Positions 1 to 13,100 of a DNA stretch of 64,000 nucleotides are shown piece by piece. The stretch is from Hirundichthys speculiger (Eukaryota; Chordata; Actinopteri; Beloniformes; Exocoetidae). The translations under genes were made by a program, and so were the position numbers. Below the pieces are notes generated by a model. The model ran no database searches and was not told the DNA's origin. It saw only the letters and a list, made by a program, of their open reading frames with translations. The stretch is from assembly GCA_018398805.1 (NCBI GenBank), contig JAGFBZ010001895.1:434001-498000 (forward strand), given 5' to 3'. Every line of letters starts with the position of its first letter. Positions within the stretch are counted from its first letter, which is position 1.

Positions 1-296
1 TGGCTAACGGTTTACCAGCCACGTATAATTGATTCTGGTTCTGGTTTCGGTGTGACGGCTACTCTGGTTAGCCGACTGTTAAAACGGAAGTCATGGCTTC
101 TTTTGTTGTTGACATTTTGTTGAAACACAGATGTCATCACATGTCAGTATTATGCAAAGATGGTTGACTGCATATTGTGAAATGCAGTAATAACAATTTC
201 CACAAGTTAACCTTCTGTATCGTGATAACATGATCAGGTGGCTTTAACAGTTTTACTTCATTCCCATTTTCTTCTTCTTCTCCTCCTCCTCCTCAG

Positions 297-3939
<3,643 letters not shown>

Positions 3940-4142
3940 GACTCAGACACCATCACTTCAGCGATACTCCTCTCGCTTCCTCTGTTTCTTAAATATATAT
4001 TCTTAAGTAAGGCGTAATGTTTTTGAATACCTACTTGATTGTAGTGTACAGAAGGAAGGAGTTAAGTAACAGAGGGTTTAAAGATGTTAGTGATACTTTA
4101 CCATACAATCATTTATATTTTGGGTATTGGAACAACTTTAAA

Positions 4143-4148
4143 AATAAA
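4143..4148 (+). promoter_or_regulatory. Probable poly(A) signal of wbp2nl
   Basis: AATAAA about 200 bases after the wbp2nl stop codon, in AT-rich sequence typical of a 3' UTR. A second AATAAA at 5064-5069 could serve a longer transcript. Confidence 0.5.
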
Positions 4149-4149
4149 T

Positions 4150-6470
4150 GCATCTTTTAAATACTGTTTTTCGTAGCTTAAAGTGATTTAAAATGTCAGA
4201 CAACATGTAAAGTTTGCTTTTCTAATACTCTTCTTTATTAACACACTCAGCAGTGGGATTTATTTAAATTTTCTGATTGCCTAACACAAACCCAGGGTCA
4301 CCTAACTCTCCCTGATACAACTTGGAAAGTAGAGGCAGTATAGGAATAGTTTTTTTTTTTTTTTTTTAGATGGCTTTATTATCAGGACGTTTCGTACCAA
4401 TTTACTGATTGCAGTTGTTGTTCTTATTAACAATGTCCAGTAATATTTTTATTTAATTTTTTTTTTTTTTGTATCCACTGCAAATGTGTGTTACTTATAG
4501 CCTGATTATCCGACTTAATACAGGATTCTTTCATCCATGATCGATCTTGTACTTGGTTACATTTAAGCTGAGGTAACATCATTTCCTGCATGTTATTCTC
4601 ATCATTTACTCTCCATAAGATGTTTGGTTATGCAAAAAAAAAAAAAAGCAAAATGTTTGAAAACAGGGGATCAGAAAGTTTTCCAATGACACACTTTCAT
4701 GTATGTGTGAACAAGGTTGCAGGTGAGCAGCTGGGCAATGACCTGTGATGTATTCATGTATGCAAAACCAAGCTGAAACCAGAACTCTCTTCTGAGTAAT
4801 TACACTAGTGTCGGGTTACTGGGACACATTGATTTATTAATGGCCCATCAGTGTTTTTCCTGCTGTTGAAACTTCTTAAAGCAAACAGTTTATTCCAGAT
4901 AACAATGTGGCGAGGTGCAACAGGCTGTGCAACTGCATCTCACATAATGTGGACCAGTTACCACCTGTTTGATGGACTATTTGCACAGATTTAGTGGATG
5001 AGGGTGGATAATTCCTATATATGATCTTTTTTGCAGTTCTTATTGGTTTTGCTGAATTTTGTCAATAAAAATCTAATAAATTAGTGATTTATTGAAGTTT
5101 ATACTTGGACATTTTTGACTAGTCTACCATTTCTTTTCATTGCGTGTAAGTAATCTGTATACTTTAATATATTTTATTGATAATCAATGTTTCCTTTTTC
5201 TTATTAATTTATTGATTTACACAACTTATTTGCTGCCTTAATTTTTAATTTATCTGTTAATTTTGCTCAAGCACTCAAATTTACTGTCGACAGTTGGTTT
5301 TGTTTTACATTACTTGGTATGGGCAATATTTTTTTTCCAAAGTTACAACAAACAGCCTTTGTTCACTTTAAATTTATCGCTTACAATTTCATTTGAAAAC
5401 ATTTTTGCTTCTGTGTGCGAACCGTCATCTAGCCGGAGTGATCACCTGTACCTGCTATTGGCAAAAACTAGACAAAGTAACTTCCTGCTTCGTCCCGGTG
5501 GAACTGTACAATGTCACACATCAACAACGATTAAATTAGCTCACAGAGATCATGGCAGGGGCAACCAAGGTGCACAAGAAAGTAACAATGGAAGAAGAAT
5601 TGGGAGAGTGATGAGGAAAAGACCAAAGACCAAACAAAAGTACAGTTTAGACAGCATTGTAAGAGCGACGCAACTTCCAGTGTCGAAAGGAGGATCCAAA
5701 ACGCTTAAATACAAAAATTCTCTACTGCTTTAAAGCTTCAGATGACCTAAAACAAGTTTATTTCTTTTTTCTATTTAAATTATGAGTAATGTAAAGCTGG
5801 AGAGCATATCCTGACTCAAAAATGAACACTTTGGCAAAATATGACATTTATTTATTCGTCAATAAAAACGTATTTATTAAGTTATGAAACACTGTCAAAC
5901 CTAAACATCATATTCACTCTTCTCACAGAAAGTCTCAAAGTACATAGGTATCATATAATAGGGCCTCTGGAGTGTCATTTAATAAAGATGGCATTTTCAT
6001 GCACTAGAAGATCAAGTATTGATGACAGACAACATGGTTTTTAAGCCAACAAATAATCATAAGGTCTAAAACAACTCTAGAAATTAGACAGCTACACTTC
6101 ACTCACAGCTGCACACCAACTAATTTCTAAAATGTAATTCTATTATATGGCTTACTTCCTGGTTGTTTCCGGTTCCTTATGCAGGAAGAGGAAGTGTGCT
6201 TTTTTTCAACAATTTATCAAATATTATTTCTGTATGTTTCCTTTGTTGTAAATCAAGTTCTATAATTCTGGGAGCGCTAAAGGGAATCAATATCTTTAAA
6301 GACAAATAAATTACGGTAAGGAGATCGAAACATATTTTTGAATCTATAAATGCAGCAGTCATGTTTTAGATTTATTTTTTACTCATTTTTGTGATATAAA
6401 GACAGTCACATATTCAATGAATTTGTCTTTTTCACATGAAATTTCTCAACCGACTGAATGGGACTCTGAA
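4150..6470. other. Intergenic DNA between wbp2nl and hebp1
   Basis: AT-rich sequence with several poly(T)/poly(A) runs (about 4350-4370, 4457-4471, 4634-4647). Part of the beginning may be wbp2nl 3' UTR if the signal at 5064 is used. An open stretch at 5263-5733 has low-complexity composition and no recognisable domain. I see no gene. Confidence 0.5.
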
Positions 6471-6480
6471 TACTCCTTAA

Positions 6481-6951
6481 AGGCAGGGTAAGTGATTTTT
6501 GCATGATGTCACGCCTGTTAACATCCATCCATCCATTATTTATACCCGCTTAATCCTATGCAGGGTCACGGGGATCTGCTGGAGTCTATCCCAGCTCTCT
6601 TTGGGTGAAAGGCAGGGCTCCACCCTGGTCAGTTCATCGTAGGGCCACATGTAGTCAAACAACCACACACACTCACCATCATTCCTACGGGCAATTTAGA
6701 ACCACCGATGGGCCTAATATGCATGTTTGTGGATGGCGGCAGGAAGCTGGAGTACCTGGATAAAACCTACGCAAACTTCCACACAGAAAGGCCCCGCTGA
6801 GGTTGCCTGTTAACATTTGAAACAAAATATCAACAAAACACGGAGAGCTAACAGCTGATGAATGGTGAGAAGATAGTCACTGAATGTGACTAAAAGTGTT
6901 CTGGGTTTAAAAAAAAAAAAAAAACCCCATGTAAAATTGCTTACCCTACCT
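6481..6951. mobile_element. TTAA-flanked MITE (piggyBac- or Kolobok-type)
   Basis: The ends are inverted repeats: aggcagggtaag... on the left and ...cttaccctacct on the right, each bordered by TTAA (6477-6480 and 6952-6955). TTAA duplication is the mark of piggyBac and Kolobok transposons. The interior contains a fragment of another repeat (6521-6812). No transposase is present, so it is non-autonomous. A solitary right arm of the same family lies at about 12825-12897. Confidence 0.65.
6521..6812 (+). repeat. Abundant teleost interspersed repeat
   Basis: Contains the string of phrases familiar from many fish genomes: catccatccatccattattt, cagggtcacggggatctgct, ggagtctatcccagctctct, cctacgggcaatttagaacc, and an ending in cacacagaaaggccccgc. 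It has several small differences from the usual form and sits inside the TTAA-flanked element. Class not certain from sequence alone. Confidence 0.7.
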
Positions 6952-7194
6952 TTAAGAAAGAATCTGTGCTCATTCTGAAATGTTCAGCCATTCTTATCAT
7001 GTGTTCTGTTACAGATCTTAAAGTAGTAGGTTTGATTTGCCAGAAAAATACTAAACTTGATAGTGATGTTTGATGCTGAATACTAAATTGTCCCACTCCT
7101 TGAACAGCTAACTTCAGTTTTACAGCTACAGGACAAGTGTACGGCTAATCAGGCTTGAATGAAGACTTGGTTTGGTGATCTGGCCGAGTGGCTT

Positions 7195-10100
7195 CTATGG
7201 CTCTTCCTGTAGGAACCAGACCTCATTTCTGCGTCCGTAAGGCTTCAGCGGTGGGTCGTAGCTACAGCAGAAGTACTGTTTGCGCTGGAAGGGGGCCGTT
7301 TCACCCAAAGTGCGTGTCAGACGGGAGGCCTCGGCCCGGTATTCGCTCTCACCCCGCAAAGCCACCAAACTGTCTGCGAATTAACAGAAATGGAAAATTT
7401 CAAACTGCAAACCAGCCTTTGTGTAACTCAGACACAAAGAAAGAGGAACATGGATGTTTGTGAAGCACTTTGTATTTTTCTTTATTAAAATAATCCAATA
7501 ATGTGTGTTTGTGCGTGGCAAAATTATGTGAACCTTTTCTTTCCGTAAACAGTGTGACCTCTCTGGATCAGTTATGCTCCATCTGGTTGAAGAATTTTGG
7601 TCCTTTCTCTTGTATAAAATGGTCTGGAACATTGGTAGATTCCTCACATGATTGGCTCAATTCAGCACCACAACATTTAGTGGGATTCAGTTCTAAACCA
7701 TGATACAACCACCTCCATGTTTCATGTATCAGATTTTTTTTTGGACACCAGAATACATTATTTTTCTTTTTACATAATTCTTTTCCATTTAAATCCAATA
7801 AATCTTTCTTGGTCTCATCAGTGAAATAAATATTTTTGCAACAATCCTTGTGGTTGGTCCATGTAGCCTTTAACAACTGCAGATGAACAGCAGTATCATT
7901 TTTTATCTTGTTTGTTCTTTTTTGTGGCCCTGCAGACTTTTACCACCCTTGCTCTGGTAATGATGTTTTTGCAGGACCACTTCTTGAGAAGTAATGGTGG
8001 TCTTCAATGCCTAAGCCTGGACAGTTGGAGTGTAAACTGCATATACAGCTGGTTTGGTCATTTTATCCAGCCTCACCCACACTTGTCATTCACTGATAAA
8101 AATAATCTCACTTCAATTTAAGATTAACCGCTTCCACAGGTTCACACAGTTTTGTCACTCATAGAGACACAATACTGGATCAAAAAGTAAATTACTATTA
8201 CTTTTGTACTTGAAACTTGAATTTCCCCCTTGGGAGATCAATAAAGTATATTTGTATTTGTATTTTGTCCTTGAATTTTTTGAATCTGTGACGAAGGACT
8301 TAAAATAATTGAATACACCCATAATTGAGTTCACAAGCATGTATACCATTGAATGTACCAAACAGTTTGCATTAGCACCTCAGATGACACGTACAGAGTA
8401 TAGACAGTCATGCCAGGCCGCTCTTCAATCCTGATGGCACTGTCGCTGGGCGTTGGGGGGGTTTCCTTGTAGGTGGAAGGAATACGGATGGCTACTGCCA
8501 AACGTCGGGAGAGGACGCCATCATTCCGTGGGTACACTGTGATGATGATGGGGAATGCTATACCCATGGCTTCACCTTTGGAAATGAAGCGTGAGAAAGC
8601 TGATTTTAAAAAGAGGAACACAGAGGAGAGGACAGAGAAGGTCCCTAAAAGCAAAATGACTAAAGTCTAAAGGTCAGGACGTGCAGTTTTCTGTTAAGAA
8701 CATATTATAATATGCAAATACAAACCCTGATAGCTTTCATCCAGCGAACAGAAAAAACGATGTAAAGTGTGCCTCTAAATTAAATATTATTCTGTGCCAG
8801 GGGCGTTTCCAGGTCATCTGGGGCTTAACCCAGACCATTTTCTATGAGTTTAGGGATCATCACCCAAATTTCTTTTGTACGAGCTCTCCAGTGTTTTTTT
8901 TTATTTTTTATGTATTGCACAGTGACCTTACATACAGATAACTACATGTTAATCACATGATTTCAGGCTAACAGAATTTTCAGTTCCTTTCCAGAAGCAC
9001 GTGGCATCATGATATATCATGTTACATTTTGTTCATTGAATAAGTCTGACAAACACTTCAGAGCTCTTCACCTGCTGCTGTTGCTTTCCTTTATACCAGT
9101 GGTGCGCAAACTGTGGTACACGTACCACTGGTGGTACGTGAGCGCTCTCTGGTGGTACGCAGGGGAACGTCAGGACTTTCCACATTTTCCCTTTTTTTTT
9201 CTTTTTTATTAAATTGGAAACATGCAATGCATTATAAATATGTTTTTTTAAAACTAAATTCAGGAAACAATAAATAACTACAATGGGGTATAAACATCTC
9301 TCATGTGAATTTAAAGCTAATTGAGAAGGCATATATGGCTACATTTTAAAATTGCATCATTCAAAATGCTTTTCGATGTACAGGCGTTAGGAAAACATTG
9401 AAATCAAAAGCTCTCCTCTCATTAACTGTCTCTCAAATAAAAACAACAGTAAATACTGATTAACCGTTTCCATATGTGGTTTCTCCTTCTGCTCCCTGCT
9501 TGCTCTGTCTGTAGCTCATTATCCTCTATACGATTATTCAGTCAAATCAAAGTCAAGTCACTACGAACAAATAACACACGTAATGCAAACAAGTGACCAA
9601 CGTAAAAAATACATGATGCAAGGCCTCCACTTTACTTTACTGGCTACAGATTGGCTTTCATTTTTCTTCTAGATCTATTTCCAATTTTCTATTTCATCTT
9701 TAATTTGCTTGCCTTTTTGTTTTAAAACATGCATATAAAAAAAATACCTCAACTTAGGTTAATACTGTAGGCTACCGTGTTTACTAATGGTTTTTATCAC
9801 TTTAAGGTAATTTTGGGCTCATATTTTGACCTTGACATGGCATAATAGTTTGATATGGTTAAAAAAAAAAACACCCAAACAATCAAAAATAAATAAATAA
9901 ATATATAAATCACACTCACACAAGAACTACAACATTACAAATACTTTTTTGTTCCAGTCATTGATTTCATCATGTTTTCATCTGGTTTGTTTTACTCTTT
10001 TCTCCATTTTCAGACCAGCGCACATAAAGGCCTGGACATTTTCATTTAGAAACCAGATACTTGACTTTTGACATCTGTCAGTCAGCTGTTTTTCTCTACT

Positions 10101-13100
10101 TTACGTGAACACGTCCACAGCTTCGCATGTGCTGCGATGACACGGTACCAGTCACAGATCAGTGCCAGATCAGAGAAGAGCTGAATATTATTTATACATT
10201 AGTTATTTTGAAGGCAGAACAAAAGGAAAGGGCACTAATAGGTGGCGGTGATAATAAAATAATATTTAATTTGCTGTGTGATAGTGAAGGGGCAGGGGAG
10301 ACCCTGCCCCTCTCTGGTGGCTAAGTGGTTGTGCTGTCCCCTACCATATGGGTGCTCACAGGTCCAAATCCTGATTGTGTCAGGAACGGGTATCTGGCAT
10401 GAAACTTCTGCCAAACTAATGGCAATATGGATCATTTCCTCTGTGGCATTCCCAACCAGGGAGCAGCTGTAGCTTCCTATCTTGTAGATCATGTGTTTTC
10501 CTCAAATTGCAGCACAAAAGGAAACGATGAACTCATGCTCATGGTTTAGTTTCCACTGCATGTTCTCATTCCTATGTGGGCTTCTTGAGCGTGTTTACAT
10601 ACATCAAATCTAAAAAAAATATATACAAATAATTATGCCTTTATCCTATAAATTTCATTTCAAGTCTTGGTCAATTCATATAAATGTTTTCCAGCTGCCA
10701 TGGCTTTATGACTAAGATCATATCCCACTGCAGGTAGAACTCACCACAGAGGACCTGGAAAATATGCAAAGTGGCCTTATGATAAAACCCTGCAGCAACA
10801 TTCGTTCCTAAAAACTCACAAGATAACACTATATTATTACAGAGCAGTCCCAACCAGGGAGCAGCTGAAATGGAAGTTTAGGTGTTGTGAAGGGAAGTGA
10901 GCTGAGCAGCACCCTCCAGATCTCAGACATGTGGTGCTCAAGGCTACTGTCTACATCAACTATGCCAAGAGCCAGCCCTGGAAATTACATTTGGGGTTGC
11001 AGCCCTGGCAAGAACATCCAGCAACATCTCTGTTCTGCACTGGAGGCTGTATTTCACACAGCGCCTCTAGCTGTGGGGAAAAGTTGAAACTAAAAACCAT
11101 AACCTCAAAAGACAACGGTCCACACATTTTTCAAATTTACTTTCCGAATATACCAAATGATAAAGACTACTGGTTGGAGCTACACACAACATCATTAAAC
11201 TTTGTCTTAGACACTAGAAGGATATTTTGGTCCAATAATGGTTACATCTTCTCTATTAGGGTCTTTTTGGACTGGCTGCTGTTTTCATTACATCTCAGGA
11301 AACTTTGTGATGATTAAATTATCAAAAGTAAGTATTTTTCTATTTCATAATCCTTTATACAACCCCAATTTAAAAAAAAAGTAAGGACACTGTAAAATAA
11401 AAAAACAACAACAAACAAGCAAAAAACAGAGTGCTTTGTTTAGCAAATATAAATATTCTATTTAAAACAGAACATAAAATGTTGAAAGTAAGACACTGCT
11501 ACTAAAAAGTCAAAACCAGTGTCGTTGGAGTGCCAGTAAAAACTACTGTTGCTCAACATTTATCAGTTCAAACTCACTTAAAAATACACCTATTCGCTCT
11601 GTTGTTATGTCTGACCATAGTGTCTGACCTACATAAAGGAAGTAAACAAAAGGAAGCGCAGCACTGCAAGCTACAGCGCTGCAGCAGAGAACCTGCACTG
11701 CCACCTGGGTTTGGTGCTGCAGTTACAATAACAGACGAGTACAAACACAAGCTGAATTCAGGTCCTGTACACTGGATAGTTGCTATAAACCATAAACCAC
11801 ACTTTAGGTGGCATTGCATTAAAATAGGCATGATTCTGTAATAAATAATAAAAGAAAAATCAGTGGATGGGCTCAGCGACACTTCTGAAGATCACTGTCT
11901 AAGAATACAGGTTAAAGTTCCTTCATGTAAAGAAGAAGCGAAGTGAATATAAACCAAACACGCTGCAGTCTTTTCTGGGTCAAAATGTTTAAAATGGACT
12001 GAGGCAAAGTGGGAAAATGTTGTGGAGGTCAAACAAATTGATATTTGAAATTCTTTTTGGAAACCATCTTCCAGACTAAAGAGAGAGACCATCCGGCTTG
12101 TTATCAATGCTCGTTTAAAACGCCTGCATCTCTGATAGTGCCTGTTGAATGGGTGGTTCGCACATCCAGAGAGGAAACATCCAGGCTGAAAATAGTATAA
12201 TCTGGATTACAAGCAACACATGCTCCCATCCAGAAAATGTATTTTTTATGGCCTTGAATCCTTCAGCAAAGCAATCCTAAACTACATACTGTATTCTTTA
12301 CAAAGCCTGGCTTTGAGCTACAAGAGTCTGAGCGCTGAACCGCCTACAGTCAAGAGCTCTCAGCAACTGGAAACATTTGTCATGTCATGAAATTAAAAAA
12401 ATCATTATATTTATTGTTTTTTTTAGTGCACTCACAAGATGGCAGAGCTGGACAATTATTTGAAAATTAATCAACACTAACATTCAGAACCTATAACCAA
12501 TAAAATCTTCCCCATGCCAAATATTACATTGTTTTTCTTTAATTCTGTCATCACTTTCCTTGCAGTGTGTGTTCATTTCCTCTAAAAAAAAAAAAAAATA
12601 CAACTGCATGTGCAATCACGTTGTATATTAGGATATTTTTTTGGAAAAGTATTATGGTTTTAGTAGTTGAGCGTATTTACAGCAAAAACCTTGTCAGCGA
12701 TATTTGGGGCAAAAAAAAAAAGAGAACAAAACAAAAATAATCACTCATAATTTGTAAATGAGGTAAAATGTTTACTCAGTCGTGATACTGAATTGAAGGC
12801 ATATCACACAGCCCCACCAGATGGGCAGCGAGGGGATCGTGAAGATATATTCACTGAATGTGACAGAATGTGTCATGTATTATTGCTTACCCTACCTTTA
12901 ATCATCCAGTGAGCTTCTGTTCATGGCCCTCATCAGATTGAGAAAATCAGTTTTCTGCTTTTTGACTAATTTAAACACTATACAGACCCAAGGCTAATAG
13001 TCAGTTATATTTACCTTGTTAGTTAGGTTTACCTGGTTCATTGCTCCCTCCAATGTACATGAGCAGCTTTCTCACCAGCTCTCCAGTCACTTGGTCATAG

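Noticed and set aside
5263..5733. 156-codon open stretch after wbp2nl
   Set aside because: No recognisable domain, composition like the surrounding DNA, no splice or promoter context.
7188..7463. Plus-strand open stretch of 91 codons
   Set aside because: It is the antisense shadow of hebp1 exon 4, which has clear family similarity on the other strand.
8379..8394. Donor GAG|GTGCTA as the end of hebp1 exon 3
   Set aside because: It looks acceptable but would insert extra residues before FGG; donor CT|GTACGT at 8395 gives gapless agreement with human HEBP1.
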